Of a stretch of 64,000 bases of DNA, positions 9,690 to 18,624 are shown piece by piece. The first letter of the stretch is position 1. Each line of letters opens with the position of its first letter. The notes beneath the pieces are model-generated. The model was not told the origin of the DNA and did no database searches. It saw only the letters and a program-made list of their open reading frames with translations. The translations under genes and the position numbers were made by a program. The DNA lies in NCBI RefSeq assembly GCF_030063335.1, contig NZ_JASISW010000004.1, positions 62,001 through 126,000 on the forward strand, given 5' to 3'. The DNA comes from Rhodococcus sp. G-MC3. Lineage in GTDB: Bacteria > Actinomycetota > Actinomycetes > Mycobacteriales > Mycobacteriaceae.

Positions 9690-9776
9690 GTGGGGGCTCC
9701 GCCCCCACATACCCCCGGAAGGGCGTAGGGGGCTTCGCCCCACCATTTTCTGACACTCGAGGCTTCGCCTCGAGTG
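9690..9776 (-). terminator. three successive hairpins between rpsD and rpoA
   Basis: Three stem-loops lie in this spacer. The one at 9754-9776 has 10-bp arms CACTCGAGGC/GCCTCGAGTG and loop TTC, directly after the rpsD stop. The one at 9729-9741 has arms GGGGC/GCCCC and the same loop. The one at 9690-9708 has 8-bp arms GTGGGGGC/GCCCCCAC and loop TCC. On the transcribed strand the loops read GAA, GAA and GGA inside GGC...GCC. No U tract follows, so they may be processing or attenuation elements or palindromic repeats rather than full terminators. Confidence 0.6.
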
Positions 9777-10382
9777 TTACTTCGAGTAGTACTCGACGAT
9801 GAGCTGCTCCTGGAGCGGCACATCGATCTGTGCGCGCTCCGGTACCCGGTGAACCAGGATGCGAAGACGGTTCGGGACGACCTGCAGCCACGCCGCCACC
9901 GGACGATCGCCGTAGCTCTCGCGTGCGATTTGGATCGGCAGAGTCTGCGCGGACTTCTCGCGAACATCGATGATGTCGTACTGCGAGACGCGGTAGCTGG
10001 GAATGTCCACTCGCTTGTTGTTCACGAGGAAGTGGCCATGGGTGACCAGCTGGCGCGCCTGACGACGCGTACGTGCGAGGCCTGCACGGTAGACGACGTT
10101 GTCGAGACGAGTCTCGAGGATGGTCAACAGGTTCTCACCGGTCTTGCCGGGGCGGCTGTTGGCTTCCTTGTAGTAGAGACGGAACTGCTTCTCCATGACG
10201 CCGTAGGTGAAGCGAGCCTTCTGCTTCTCCTGCAGCTGGAGCAGGTACTCGCTCTCCTTGATCCGCGCGCGGCCGTGCTGGCCGGGCGGGTAGGGACGAC
10301 GCTCGAACGCCTGGTCGCCTCCGATGAGGTCGACGCGCAGACGACGGGACTTGCGGGTCATAGGACCGGTATAACGTGCCAT
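9777..10382 (-). CDS. rpsD: 30S ribosomal protein S4
   Basis: The 201-residue protein starts MARYTGPMTRKSRRLRVDL and carries the S4 RNA-binding domain around residues 90-155 (LDNVVYRAGLARTRRQARQLV and HFLVNNKRVDIPSY). S4 is a primary binder of 16S rRNA in the small-subunit body. The N-terminal part lacks the cysteine cluster found in some S4 paralogues (a C-minus type). The start is ATG 10382 behind GGAAAGGG/AAAGG; it lies 25 bp downstream of rpsK. Confidence 0.97.
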   Translation of the reverse strand: MARYTGPMTRKSRRLRVDLIGGDQAFERRPYPPGQHGRARIKESEYLLQLQEKQKARFTYGVMEKQFRLYYKEANSRPGKTGENLLTILETRLDNVVYRAGLARTRRQARQLVTHGHFLVNNKRVDIPSYRVSQYDIIDVREKSAQTLPIQIARESYGDRPVAAWLQVVPNRLRILVHRVPERAQIDVPLQEQLIVEYYSK

Positions 10383-10407
10383 TACTTAGTAACCTTTCCC
10401 TTTCCCG

Positions 10408-10821
10408 CTAGACCCGACGCCGCTTGGGCGGACGGCAGCCGTTGTGCGGCTGAGGGGTGACATCGGAGATGGTGCCGACCTCGAGGCCAGCAGCCTGAAG
10501 CGAGCGGATAGCGGTCTCACGGCCGGAACCGGGACCCTTTACGAAGACGTCGACCTTCTTGACGCCGTGCTCCTGTGCCTTGCGCGCTGCACTTTCGGCT
10601 GCGAGCTGTGCGGCGAACGGAGTCGACTTACGTGAGCCCTTGAAGCCCACGTGGCCCGAGGACGCCCAGGAGATGACGTTGCCCGCGGGGTCGGTGATCG
10701 ACACGATCGTGTTGTTGAACGTGCTCTTGATGTGCGCAGATCCGTGCGGGACGTTCTTCTTGTCCCTGCGACGCGTCTTCTGCGTCTTCTTCGGACCGGT
10801 ACCGCGTGCTTTAGGGGGCAT
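10408..10821 (-). CDS. rpsK: 30S ribosomal protein S11
   Basis: The 137-residue S11 has a lysine/arginine-rich N-terminus ([20 protein letters not shown]), the core [20 protein letters not shown] and the C-terminal [17 protein letters not shown]11 forms part of the small-subunit platform near the mRNA exit. The ATG at 10821 overlaps the rpsM stop by one base (TAATG), so the two are translationally coupled. Confidence 0.98.
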   Translation of the reverse strand: MPPKARGTGPKKTQKTRRRDKKNVPHGSAHIKSTFNNTIVSITDPAGNVISWASSGHVGFKGSRKSTPFAAQLAAESAARKAQEHGVKKVDVFVKGPGSGRETAIRSLQAAGLEVGTISDVTPQPHNGCRPPKRRRV

Positions 10822-11195
10822 TACTTCGCCTTCTTCTTGCCGGCAATGGTGCGCTTGGGGCCCTTGCGGGTGCGCGCATTGGTCTTGGTGCGCTGCCCAC
10901 GGACGGGCAGACCACGACGGTGGCGAAGGCCCTGGTAGCAGCCGATTTCGATCTTGCGACGAATGTCGGCCTGAACCTCGCGGCGCAGGTCGCCCTCGAC
11001 CTTGAGGGACTCTTCGATGTACTCACGGAGCTTCGTCAGATCTTCGTCGGACAAATCCTTGCTGCGCAGATCCGGGTTCACACCGGTTGCGTCGAGGATC
11101 TCCTTCGAGCGGGTACGGCCGACGCCGTAAATGTAAGTCAGTGCGATCTCCATGCGCTTTTCGCGCGGAAGATCCACACCTGCGAGACGTGCCAT
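10821..11195 (-). CDS. rpsM: 30S ribosomal protein S13
   Basis: The 124-residue S13 starts [21 protein letters not shown] and ends in the basic [21 protein letters not shown], with the RNA-contacting [23 protein letters not shown] segment near residues 85-108. S13 is in the small-subunit head and contacts L5 and tRNA. The start is ATG 11195 with AAAGGA 8 nt upstream. It is preceded by a 216-bp spacer holding two hairpins after rpmJ. Confidence 0.98.
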   Translation of the reverse strand: MARLAGVDLPREKRMEIALTYIYGVGRTRSKEILDATGVNPDLRSKDLSDEDLTKLREYIEESLKVEGDLRREVQADIRRKIEIGCYQGLRHRRGLPVRGQRTKTNARTRKGPKRTIAGKKKAK

Positions 11196-11307
11196 GTGGC
11201 AATCCTTTTCTTTCTCCGGAGGTCTGCTCCCAGTCCGTCCCCTGTGCCTCTGTACTGCTGAAGACCCGATATCGCGATGAACTCAGGTCTTCCAAAACTC
11301 AGTGGGG

Positions 11308-11352
11308 CCCCGGCCTCCGTGCCGGGGGTGTGCCACGACGCGTGTGTCGTGG
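11308..11352 (-). promoter_or_regulatory. double hairpin in the rpmJ-rpsM spacer
   Basis: Two stem-loops lie in the 216-bp gap between the rpmJ stop and the rpsM start. Arms CCCCGGC/GCCGGGG at 11308-11327 enclose CTCCGT, and arms CCACGAC/GTCGTGG at 11333-11352 enclose GCGTGT. The gap is unusually long for this operon. The hairpins could attenuate or process the transcript between infA-rpmJ and rpsM, or could be a leader for feedback control of the S13-S11-S4 genes. Neither role is shown. Confidence 0.4.
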
Positions 11353-11411
11353 TTGGTGCTGGGAGGTCTTCTTCTAGCTATGTGCCAAGCAGAAATGCGA
11401 ATGCTCGGTGG

Positions 11412-11525
11412 TTATCCCTGACGCTGCTTGTGTCGCAGGTTCTCGCAGATGACCATGACTCGTCCGTTACGACGAATCACCTTGCACTTTTCGCAGATCT
11501 TCTTGACGCTCGGCTGAACCTTCAC
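11412..11525 (-). CDS. rpmJ: 50S ribosomal protein L36
   Basis: This 37-residue protein reads [20 protein letters not shown] then a C-terminal half ending [13 protein letters not shown]. The C-X2-C...C...H zinc-binding pattern of a zinc-type L36 is intact. The start codon is GTG at 11525 with AGGAG 9 nt upstream. It lies between infA and rpsM, its usual place in actinobacterial alpha operons. Confidence 0.96.
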   Translation of the reverse strand: MKVQPSVKKICEKCKVIRRNGRVMVICENLRHKQRQG

Positions 11526-11617
11526 GTCGTTGATCTCCTGTGTGTAGCCGACGCACACCGAAGTACGGTGCGACACCGGCATGGTTCTCTCCGACCGGAC
11601 ATGGCCGGAGAAGCTTG

Positions 11618-11839
11618 TTACTTGTAGCGGTAAACGATGCGTCCACGAGTGAGGTCGTACGGAGAAAGCTCCACTACGACCCGATCCTCGGGGAGGATAC
11701 GAATGTAGTGCTGGCGCATCTTTCCGCTGATGTGCGCCAGCACCTTGTGGCCGTTCTCGAGCTCAATGCGAAACATCGCATTGGGCAAGGGTTCGACTAC
11801 CCGGCCCTCGACCTCGATGGCGCCGTCTTTCTTAGCCAT
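11618..11839 (-). CDS. infA: translation initiation factor IF-1
   Basis: The 73-residue S1-like OB-fold protein starts [20 protein letters not shown] and ends [13 protein letters not shown]-1 occupies the 30S A site during initiation. An upstream in-frame ATG (11878) would add 13 residues with no homology; ATG 11839 is the conserved start, although GGAGG sits unusually close (about 2-3 nt). It is the first gene of the alpha-operon transcript, with a 231-bp region shared with the divergent dtd gene upstream. Confidence 0.97.
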   Translation of the reverse strand: MAKKDGAIEVEGRVVEPLPNAMFRIELENGHKVLAHISGKMRQHYIRILPEDRVVVELSPYDLTRGRIVYRYK

Positions 11840-12070
11840 ATCCTCCGCGTCCCTGGCTTTACACCTGGTTGATTGCATCTGTTTCCGTTACCGTGGTGCT
11901 CAATGCTGCCGACGTGACGTCGGCACAATCACCGGATGAACGAGAGCCGACTTGCGCAGGCACGCGAACAACCGGTACGCAGAGCGCACCGTCGACCTAT
12001 GCTACCGGCAAAGTCTCACCAGGCCAAATGCGCGGTATGAAGGTCTCGCCGCGATGGCACAGTTGTCGTC
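11840..12070. promoter_or_regulatory. divergent infA / dtd intergenic region
   Basis: This 231-bp gene-free stretch must hold the start signals for both infA (leftward) and dtd (rightward). Its clearest structure is a 19-bp dyad at 11907-11925 with 9-bp arms TGCCGACGT/ACGTCGGCA around one base, suitable as an operator for a dimeric regulator. I could not assign -35/-10 boxes with confidence. Confidence 0.4.
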
Positions 12071-12508
12071 ATGCGAGCACTGATACAGCGAGTCACATCG
12101 GCGTCGGTATCGATTGAAAACGACGTTGTCGGATCGCTCGATCTCGTCGACGGAATGCAAGGCCTCGTGGTGCTGGTCGGCGTCACGCACACCGATGAAC
12201 GCCGACAGAGCGATGCGCTTGCGGAGAAGGTGTGGAGAATGCGGATCCTCGAGGGCGAGAAGTCCGCGGCCGACGTCCATGCCCCGATTTTGGTGATCAG
12301 CCAGTTCACCCTCTACGCCAACACCGACAGGGGCCGACGGCCGTCGTGGAACCAAGCCGCGCCAGGGGCAGTCGCTCAACCACTCGTCGAGAGGGTCATC
12401 CACACGCTGCGGGCAGCGGGAGCCGTCGTCGAGACAGGCAGGTTCGGGGCGAATATGTCGGTTGCGCTGGTCAACGACGGACCTGTGACCATCTCGGTGG
12501 AGGTATGA
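12071..12508 (+). CDS. dtd: D-aminoacyl-tRNA deacylase
   Basis: The 145-residue DTD hydrolyses D-aminoacyl-tRNAs (and Gly-tRNA-Ala) to recycle mischarged tRNA. Both chirality-proofreading motifs are visible: SQFTLYA at about 77-83 and the Gly-Pro motif NDGPVT at about 137-142, together with the start [15 protein letters not shown]. It is read opposite to the surrounding ribosomal genes, inserted between map and infA, and is not a usual member of this operon. It converges on map with an 84-bp gap that contains only a weak 7-bp hairpin at 12520-12536. Confidence 0.96.
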   Translation: MRALIQRVTSASVSIENDVVGSLDLVDGMQGLVVLVGVTHTDERRQSDALAEKVWRMRILEGEKSAADVHAPILVISQFTLYANTDRGRRPSWNQAAPGAVAQPLVERVIHTLRAAGAVVETGRFGANMSVALVNDGPVTISVEV

Positions 12509-12592
12509 CGCGAAGCCTCGATTCCGAACCGGAATCCTCGACGTGAAGGTCCCGACACCGAGAAGCACCCACACCGAGATGCACCGACGTGA

Positions 12593-13387
12593 TCAGGGGC
12601 GCAGAGTCAGAATCCGAGGACCGTCCTCGGTCACGGCAACGGTGTGCTCCCAGTGCGCAGCTCGGGAACCGTCCGTGGTGACGACAGTCCACTCGTCGCC
12701 CAAAATCTCGGTTTCATAGGTGCCGAGCGTCAGCATCGGTTCGATGGCCAGCGTCGACCCGACAACGAGTTCGGGGCCTTTACCGGGGCCGCCCTCGTTG
12801 GCGAGGAACGGTTCCATGTGCATTTCACGGCCGATACCGTGGCCACCGTAGCCGTCCACGATGCCGTATTTGCGACCGTGCAACTTCTCGGCTGCGCGCG
12901 TCCCGTTCTCGATGGCATGCGAGACGTCGGTCAACCGATTCCCGGGCAGCATCGCAGCAATGCCTGCATCCATCGACAGCCGAGTCGCGTCACTGAGCAG
13001 TGCATCGGCCTCGATAATCTCGCCCACGCCGAACGTCCAGGCCGAGTCTCCGTGCCAGCCATCGAGAATTGCACCGCAGTCGATCGAGATGAGGTCGCCT
13101 GCGACGAGGATGTCCTCGGCAGACGGAATACCGTGCACCACACGATCATTGACCGACGAGCAAATGCTGCCGGTGAAGCCGTGGTAGCCGAGGAACGACG
13201 GAACGGCACCAGCATCCCTGATCACTGCTTCGGCTACCCGGTCGAGCTCCAAGGTCGATACACCAGGCTTTGCCGCCTCGCGGACGGCAACCAATGCGCG
13301 GCCCACGACTGCACCGGCCGCGGCCATGGCATCGAGTTCGCCAGAACTACGGAACGGTACTACCTTGCGCTTGCGCCCGAACGCCAT
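12593..13387 (-). CDS. map: type I methionine aminopeptidase
   Basis: The 264-residue enzyme removes the initiator Met from nascent proteins. The pita-bread metal ligands are readable in [20 protein letters not shown] (two Asp), [12 protein letters not shown] (His) and the two Glu sites AIEPMLTLG and [13 protein letters not shown]. The ATG at 13387 overlaps the adk stop by one base (TAATG). secY-adk-map is the conserved end of the spc operon. Confidence 0.96.
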   Translation of the reverse strand: MAFGRKRKVVPFRSSGELDAMAAAGAVVGRALVAVREAAKPGVSTLELDRVAEAVIRDAGAVPSFLGYHGFTGSICSSVNDRVVHGIPSAEDILVAGDLISIDCGAILDGWHGDSAWTFGVGEIIEADALLSDATRLSMDAGIAAMLPGNRLTDVSHAIENGTRAAEKLHGRKYGIVDGYGGHGIGREMHMEPFLANEGGPGKGPELVVGSTLAIEPMLTLGTYETEILGDEWTVVTTDGSRAAHWEHTVAVTEDGPRILTLRP

Positions 13388-13941
13388 TACTTTCCGAGAT
13401 CCTCGATCGCTTTCAGTGCACGCGCACTGACTTCCTCGACCTCACCCATCGCGTCGACCGAGACGATCTGGTGGGTGTAGTAGTCGAGTAGAGGAGCAGT
13501 CTCGTCCCGGTACACCTTGAGTCGGTTGCGGATGACGTCTTCCTTGTCATCAGCGCGGCCGCGCGAGAGCATGCGGGTGACGACGATGTCCTCGTCCACA
13601 ACGAAGGACAACACGGCGTCCAGCTTGGCTCCGAGATCGGAAAGGATATCGACGAGCGACTCTGCCTGGCCGACCGAGCGCGGGAAACCGTCGAGCAGAA
13701 ATCCGTTGACTGCGTCGGGCTCCGCCAGGCGGCTACGCACCATGTCCACGGTCAGTGCGCTCGGCACTAGGTCGCCTGCGTCGAGGTACTTCTTCGCTTC
13801 GATTCCCAGCGGGGTCTTCTCACCGATGTTGGCGCGGAACAGATCGCCGGTCGAGATGTGAGGCACGCCCAGCTTCTCCGACAAAATCTTGGCTTGGGTG
13901 CCCTTGCCGGCACCGGGAGGACCAAGAAGAACAAGTCTCAC
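13387..13941 (-). CDS. adk: adenylate kinase
   Basis: The 184-residue enzyme catalyses ATP + AMP to 2 ADP. The P-loop [12 protein letters not shown] (residues 7-18), AMP-site [11 protein letters not shown], the FPRSVGQAE segment and the lid [16 protein letters not shown] are all present. The lid is short and has no zinc cysteines, as in other actinobacterial enzymes of this length. It starts at GTG 13941, coupled to the secY stop through GTGA, and overlaps map by one base. Confidence 0.97.
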   Translation of the reverse strand: MRLVLLGPPGAGKGTQAKILSEKLGVPHISTGDLFRANIGEKTPLGIEAKKYLDAGDLVPSALTVDMVRSRLAEPDAVNGFLLDGFPRSVGQAESLVDILSDLGAKLDAVLSFVVDEDIVVTRMLSRGRADDKEDVIRNRLKVYRDETAPLLDYYTHQIVSVDAMGEVEEVSARALKAIEDLGK

Positions 13942-15260
13942 TTGAGGAACCCTTCGTAGTTACGCTGCATCAACTGACTTTCGATCTGCTTCACCGTATC
14001 GAGGCCGACACTGACCATGATCAGCACAGCCGTGCCCCCGAACGGAAGGTTCTGCGCACCGCCGGAGCTTCCGATGTCGAGGAACAGGTTGGGCAGCACG
14101 GCGATGGTGCCCAGATAGATCGCGCCCGGCAGGGTGATGCGGCTCAGGACGTAATTCAGGTAATCGGCGGTCGGCTTGCCCGGACGGATGCCCGGGATGA
14201 ACCCTCCGAACTTCTTCATCTCGTCGGCGCGCTCCTCCGGATTGAAGGTGATCGCGACGTAGAAGTAGGTGAAGAAGACGATGAGTCCGAAGTAGATGGC
14301 GATGTAGACCGGGTTGGCCGGGTTCACCAGGTACTCGTTGATTATTCGCTGCCACCAGCTCGGGTCCGTGGCGGTGCTCGCGGACGTGAGCTGGGCGATC
14401 AAGTTGGGGAGGTAGAGAAGCGAGGACGCGAAGATCACCGGGATGACGCCGGCCTGGTTGACCTTGAGCGGGAGGTATGTCGACGAACCGCCGTACATCT
14501 TCCGCCCGACCATGCGCTTGGCGTACTGGACCGGGATTCTGCGCTGTCCCTGCTCGACGAAGACAACACCCGCGATGATGAGGAAGGCGGCGACGCAGAC
14601 CAGGGCGAAAACGAGAGGACCGCGGCTGTCCAGAATCGACTTGCCCTCACCCGGGATACGCGAGGCGATGCCCGAGAAGATCAACAGCGACATTCCGTTG
14701 CCGACGCCACGTTCGGTGATGACCTCACCGAACCACATGACCATCGCCGCACCGGCAGTCATGACGAGCACGATGATCACCAGTCCGAAGATGCTCTGGT
14801 CGGCGATGATCTCCTGCTGGCATCCCTGAAGGAGCTGTCCCCGCGAAGCGAGGGCAACGAGTCCGGTTGCTTGCAGGATCGCGAGCGCGATCGACAGATA
14901 ACGCGTGTACTGCGTCATCTTGGCTTGGCCGGACTGGCCCTCCTTGCGGAGTTCCTCGAACTTCGGGATGACGACCGTCAGAAGCTGGACGATGATGCTC
15001 GCGGTGATGTACGGCATGATGCCGATTGCAAAGACAGAGAGCTGCAGTAACGCGCCGCCGGAGAACAGGTTGATCAGCGAGTAGATACCCGCTTGGTCGC
15101 CACCGGAGACCTGGTCGATGCAGGCTCGGACGTTGGCGTAATCCACGCCGGGAGACGGAAGCGTAGCGCCGAAGCGATACAGAGCTACCAGACCGAGCGT
15201 GAAAAGGATCTTCCGTCTCAGGTCAGGAGTCCTGAGGGCCGACACGAAGGCGGAAAGCAA
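13938..15260 (-). CDS. secY: protein translocase subunit SecY
   Basis: The 440-residue, ten-helix protein forms the SecYEG channel. Landmarks are [27 protein letters not shown] at the first helix, the plug region after it, and [19 protein letters not shown] place the start at TTG 15260 (read as Met-Leu-Ser-Ala-Phe), directly behind AGGAGGA and matching the mycobacterial start MLSAF; an in-frame ATG at 15350 would add 30 non-conserved residues and lies in the leader. It is transcribed with adk and map. Confidence 0.93.
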   Translation of the reverse strand: MLSAFVSALRTPDLRRKILFTLGLVALYRFGATLPSPGVDYANVRACIDQVSGGDQAGIYSLINLFSGGALLQLSVFAIGIMPYITASIIVQLLTVVIPKFEELRKEGQSGQAKMTQYTRYLSIALAILQATGLVALASRGQLLQGCQQEIIADQSIFGLVIIVLVMTAGAAMVMWFGEVITERGVGNGMSLLIFSGIASRIPGEGKSILDSRGPLVFALVCVAAFLIIAGVVFVEQGQRRIPVQYAKRMVGRKMYGGSSTYLPLKVNQAGVIPVIFASSLLYLPNLIAQLTSASTATDPSWWQRIINEYLVNPANPVYIAIYFGLIVFFTYFYVAITFNPEERADEMKKFGGFIPGIRPGKPTADYLNYVLSRITLPGAIYLGTIAVLPNLFLDIGSSGGAQNLPFGGTAVLIMVSVGLDTVKQIESQLMQRNYEGFLK

Positions 15261-15559
15261 AGATCCTCCTGGCACAAGGCGCGTTGTGTCGAGATACCGA
15301 TTGGATCCTCGTGGACCACCCGATACTCGACCTTGGACTGCGAACGACATGGATCGTCCGCATGAAATGCGTTGTCACTGAACTCTAGAACTCTAACAGT
15401 GCGACTCCAACCGCCGGACGGTCAGTCTGCGCACCACCACTTCGGACCGTGCGATCACCTGCCCGTAGTGGCAGCGATGGCCGCAGCGTAGGCCTCTGTC
15501 GAGACTTGTCGCTACGGCCATCGTCACACGATGTGCTCACTCGACCGAAGTCGAAGCGG
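15261..15559 (-). promoter_or_regulatory. secY leader / rplO-secY spacer
   Basis: This is a gene-free stretch of 299 bp between the rplO stop and the secY TTG. It ends in the AGGAGGA ribosome binding site of secY. Near its rplO side is a hairpin (15475-15523). The gap implies a separate promoter for secY-adk-map; I see no confident -35/-10 pair. In M. tuberculosis this junction is also opened by inserted genes. Confidence 0.45.
15475..15523 (-). terminator. hairpin downstream of rplO
   Basis: The 9-bp arms CGATGGCCG/CGGCCATCG at 15475-15483 and 15515-15523 pair perfectly, and four more pairs follow inside after one mismatch. It begins 37 bp after the rplO stop. There is no T tract, which is common for actinobacterial terminators; it may instead be a processing structure. 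Confidence 0.4.
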
Positions 15560-16003
15560 CTATACCTCGGTTGTGGAACCGCCGGCAGCGGCGATCTTTT
15601 CCTTGGCGGAGCCGGTGAACTTGTTGACGGAGATGTCGACCTTGACGGTCAACTTTCCGTCGCCCAGAACCTTGACGGGCTCGTTCTTGCGAACAGCACC
15701 CTTGGCGATCAGATCGGCGATGCTGATCTGGCCGCCATCGGGGAAGAGACGCTCGATGTCGCGAAGGTTCACGACCTGGAACTCGACCCGGTTCGGGTTG
15801 GTGAAGCCCTTGAGCTTCGGGAGACGCATGTGAAGGGGCATCTGGCCGCCCTCGAAGCGTGCCGGCACGTTCTTGCGTGCGCCGGTTCCCTTGGTACCGC
15901 GACCTGCGGTCTTGCCGCGCTTGCCGCCTTCACCACGGCCGACGCGAATCTTCGTCGACTTGGATCCGGGTGCGGGACGCAAATGATGCAGTTTGATGGT
16001 CAT
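15560..16003 (-). CDS. rplO: 50S ribosomal protein L15
   Basis: The 147-residue L15 starts [20 protein letters not shown] and has the glycine-rich loop segment [20 protein letters not shown] typical of the family, which threads into 23S rRNA. Its ribosome binding site GAGGAGG lies within the last codons of rpmD. It is the last gene of the rpsH-rplO block. Confidence 0.97.
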   Translation of the reverse strand: MTIKLHHLRPAPGSKSTKIRVGRGEGGKRGKTAGRGTKGTGARKNVPARFEGGQMPLHMRLPKLKGFTNPNRVEFQVVNLRDIERLFPDGGQISIADLIAKGAVRKNEPVKVLGDGKLTVKVDISVNKFTGSAKEKIAAAGGSTTEV

Positions 16004-16005
16004 GG

Positions 16006-16185
16006 TTAGACCTCCTCAACAGTTACGAGGTGGCGCACTACATTGACCAGTCCTCGGGTCTGCGGGGTGTCCTCACGGACGACGGCCTGTCGGATGCCCT
16101 TGAGCCCGAGAGTCCGCAGGCTGTCCCGCTGGTTCGACTTCTGGCCGATGGTGCTCTTGATCTGAGTGACCTTCAGCTGTGCCAT
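16006..16185 (-). CDS. rpmD: 50S ribosomal protein L30
   Basis: This 59-residue L30 reads [20 protein letters not shown] at its start and ends RHLVTVEEV. It has the family's short alpha/beta fold length and the GLKGIRQ and TPQTRGLVN motifs. The ATG at 16185 overlaps the rpsE stop by one base; the rplO ribosome binding site is built into its last codons. It lies in the canonical rpsE-rpmD-rplO order. Confidence 0.96.
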   Translation of the reverse strand: MAQLKVTQIKSTIGQKSNQRDSLRTLGLKGIRQAVVREDTPQTRGLVNVVRHLVTVEEV

Positions 16186-16853
16186 TACTTGACCGCTCCT
16201 GCCTGTGCGCGTGCACGAAGCATTCCAGCGGGAGCAACTTCTTCGAGGGTGAGGCCGCGGCGAGCCGCAACTTCCTCGGGACGCTGCAGACCCTGAAGGG
16301 CTGCGACGGTGGCGTGCACGACGTTGATGGCGTTGTCGCTACCGAGCGACTTCGACAGCACGTCGTGGATACCAGCGCACTCCAGCACGGCGCGGACAGC
16401 ACCACCGGCGATGACACCCGTACCGGCACTGGCCGGACGGAGCATGACGATGCCTGCTGCTGCTTCACCCTGGATGGGGTGCGTGATGGTTCCGCCGATC
16501 ATCGGGACGCGGAAGAAGCTCTTGCGAGCCTCCTCGACACCCTTCTGAATCGCCGCGGGAACTTCCTTGGCCTTGCCGTAGCCGACGCCGACCAGACCGT
16601 TGCCGTCTCCGACGATCACGAGGGCGGTGAAGCTGAAGCGACGACCACCCTTGACGACCTTGGAGACGCGGTTGATCGCGACTACGCGCTCGATGAAGTT
16701 CGACTTCTCGGCAGCGTTTCCACCACGCGAGTTGTCACGGCGGTCACGGCCACCGCGGTTGTCTCCGCGCTGGGCATTGTCACCGCCTGTATTCGGTCCA
16801 GTGTTCTGTCCGGCGGGGCCGCTTCCGCCGTCACGCCGTTGACGTCCCGGCAT
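16185..16853 (-). CDS. rpsE: 30S ribosomal protein S5
   Basis: The 222-residue S5 has a low-complexity Gly/Arg/Asn-rich N-terminal extension (residues 1-48), then the double-stranded RNA-binding domain from [23 protein letters not shown] and the C-terminal domain with [16 protein letters not shown]5 contributes to decoding accuracy and mRNA entry. The extended N-terminus is usual in actinobacteria. Confidence 0.97.
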   Translation of the reverse strand: MPGRQRRDGGSGPAGQNTGPNTGGDNAQRGDNRGGRDRRDNSRGGNAAEKSNFIERVVAINRVSKVVKGGRRFSFTALVIVGDGNGLVGVGYGKAKEVPAAIQKGVEEARKSFFRVPMIGGTITHPIQGEAAAGIVMLRPASAGTGVIAGGAVRAVLECAGIHDVLSKSLGSDNAINVVHATVAALQGLQRPEEVAARRGLTLEEVAPAGMLRARAQAGAVK

Positions 16854-16887
16854 CAGGCTGTCCTTCCGTTGTCAGTAAAAGTCATCA

Positions 16888-17301
16888 TCAGAATGCCAAC
16901 CCGCCTTCGCGAGCAGCATCTGCCAGTGCCGCAATACGGCCGCTGTAGTCGTTGCCGCCACGGTCGAAGACGACCGTGTCGATTCCGGCAGCCTTGGCGC
17001 GGCTGGCGATGAGTTCGCCGACCTTCGCGCTGACAGCCTTCTTGTCGCCTTCGATGCCGCGCACGTCGGCCTCGATCGAGGACGCGCTGGCCAGAGTGTG
17101 GCCCGCAAGGTCGTCGATCAACTGGACGTGGATGTGACGCGAAGAGCGGTTGACGACCAAGCGAGGACGCTCGGGCGTTCCGGAGATCTTCTTGCGAAGG
17201 CGGAAATGACGGCGTGCCTTCGACAAACGACGCTTCGTCGAGACGTCCGTGCCGCGCGGAGTGCGCTTCACGGCCACCTTGTCTGTTGTTTCCTGGCTCA
17301 T
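16888..17301 (-). CDS. rplR: 50S ribosomal protein L18
   Basis: The 137-residue L18 starts [19 protein letters not shown] and contains [21 protein letters not shown] and the C-terminal [27 protein letters not shown]. It binds 5S rRNA and docks it on the large subunit. I prefer ATG 17301 over an in-frame start at 17343 because it sits just after the rplF stop and matches the family length. Confidence 0.96.
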   Translation of the reverse strand: MSQETTDKVAVKRTPRGTDVSTKRRLSKARRHFRLRKKISGTPERPRLVVNRSSRHIHVQLIDDLAGHTLASASSIEADVRGIEGDKKAVSAKVGELIASRAKAAGIDTVVFDRGGNDYSGRIAALADAAREGGLAF

Positions 17302-17302
17302 A

Positions 17303-17842
17303 TCACTTACCCGTCTTTCCGACCTTGCGGCGGATAACTTCACCCTCGTAGCGGATGCCCTTGCCCTTGTACGGGTCGGGGCGCCGCAGACGACGGACGT
17401 TGGCCGCGATCTGGCCGACCTTCTGCTTATCGATGCCTGTGATGGTGAATCGCGTGGGCGACTCGACCGTGAACGTGATGCCCTCCGGTGCTTCGATCAG
17501 CACGGGGTGGCTGTACCCGAGTGCGAACTCGAGGTCCTTGCCCTTGACGACAACGCGGTAACCGACGCCGTGGATCTCCATCTTGGTGGTGTAACCGTTG
17601 GTTACCCCGGTGATGAGGTTGGCGACGAGGGTGCGCGAAAGGCCATGCAGCGAGCGACTACGGCGCTCGTCGTCCGGACGGGTGACGGCGATGGTGCCGT
17701 CGTCCGCGCGTGCAATCTGGATGGGCTCGGCGATCGTCAGGTTAAGCGCACCCTTGGGGCCCTTGACCTCGACGTTCTGGCCGTCGATCTTGATGTCGAC
17801 GCCCGCGGGGACCGCGACCGGCAATTTTCCAATACGTGACAT
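17303..17842 (-). CDS. rplF: 50S ribosomal protein L6
   Basis: The 179-residue L6 starts [20 protein letters not shown] and carries two similar beta/alpha domains; the C-terminal rRNA-binding motif [16 protein letters not shown] is intact. L6 sits near the factor-binding site and sarcin-ricin loop. It lies 14 bp after rpsH and 1 bp before rplR. Confidence 0.97.
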   Translation of the reverse strand: MSRIGKLPVAVPAGVDIKIDGQNVEVKGPKGALNLTIAEPIQIARADDGTIAVTRPDDERRSRSLHGLSRTLVANLITGVTNGYTTKMEIHGVGYRVVVKGKDLEFALGYSHPVLIEAPEGITFTVESPTRFTITGIDKQKVGQIAANVRRLRRPDPYKGKGIRYEGEVIRRKVGKTGK

Positions 17843-17856
17843 GGTGGTGGCCTCCC

Positions 17857-18255
17857 CTACCAGACGTAGGCGAGGACTTCTCCGCCCACACCCTGCTTGG
17901 CCGCCTGACGCTCTGTGAGCAAACCTGTGGACGTGGAGATGATCGCCACGCCCAGGCCGCCGAGAACCTTGGGCAGATTGGTGGATTTTGCGTACACGCG
18001 AAGACCTGGCTTCGAGATGCGACGCACGCCTGCGAGGCTGCGCTCACGGCTGGGTCCGTACTTGAGATCGACGATGAGGGTCTTGCCCACCTCGGCGTCC
18101 TCGGTACGGAAATCAGAAATGTAGCCCTCACGCTTGAGGATCTCGGCGATGTTCGCCTTCAGCTTCGAGTGCGGAAGCTTCACCTCGTCGTGGTACGCCG
18201 AGTTGGCGTTGCGCAGACGGGTCAAGAAGTCTGCAATTGGATCGGTCATCGTCAT
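17857..18255 (-). CDS. rpsH: 30S ribosomal protein S8
   Basis: The 132-residue S8 starts [20 protein letters not shown] and ends [13 protein letters not shown], with the rRNA-binding [21 protein letters not shown] segment. S8 is a primary 16S rRNA binder and, in some bacteria, the spc-operon translational repressor. The start is ATG 18255, matching mycobacterial S8. It is the first gene after an insertion of two opposite-strand genes that separates it from rpsN, so it must have its own promoter. Confidence 0.96.
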   Translation of the reverse strand: MTMTDPIADFLTRLRNANSAYHDEVKLPHSKLKANIAEILKREGYISDFRTEDAEVGKTLIVDLKYGPSRERSLAGVRRISKPGLRVYAKSTNLPKVLGGLGVAIISTSTGLLTERQAAKQGVGGEVLAYVW

Positions 18256-18624
18256 GGTGTGACCTGTGCACCTTTCTCGCAGCGGTTCCCATGCAGCACG
18301 TGCGAACTGGTGCCCAAAGAGAGGGCCTGGTCCGTCACATCGTGGGCCTACAGCGAAGTGAACTGTCCTGACCGACTGTTGCCGGTCAGGGGTTGCGCTC
18401 CAAGCAATGCACTTGTGCACTGCCAGGTGTTACGAGCTTCCGCGTGTTCTATTCCAAAGTGCGAAGTACTCGAGGTTGCGTCTATATTGCAAAGACTCGT
18501 GTGCAGGCACGACGAAGCCCGGGCAACCGCACTAGTGTAGGCAACCTGGACGCATTCTCCAAATCGCACCTGGTATGGGCGTCTTCGACCACTATGTGCC
18601 CGAATGCTCGACTAGCTTTCCATC
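18256..18624. promoter_or_regulatory. divergent rpsH / glutamine-synthetase-like intergenic region
   Basis: This 369-bp stretch has no convincing gene. It must contain the start signals for the rpsH block (leftward) and the glutamine-synthetase-like gene (rightward). The only clear structure is a hairpin at 18367-18390 with 8-bp arms CCTGACCG/CGGTCAGG, which would lie in the rpsH leader. The part near 18460-18620 is poorer in G+C than the flanking genes, as expected for promoters. No confident -10/-35 boxes. Confidence 0.45.

Noticed and set aside
13755..15050. 431-codon + strand open frame opposite secY
   Set aside because: Antisense shadow of the conserved SecY/Adk coding region; acidic low-complexity product with no domain.
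15261..15350. Longer SecY starting at ATG 15350
   Set aside because: Adds 30 non-conserved residues; the TTG at 15260 has a perfect AGGAGGA site and matches the conserved N-terminus.
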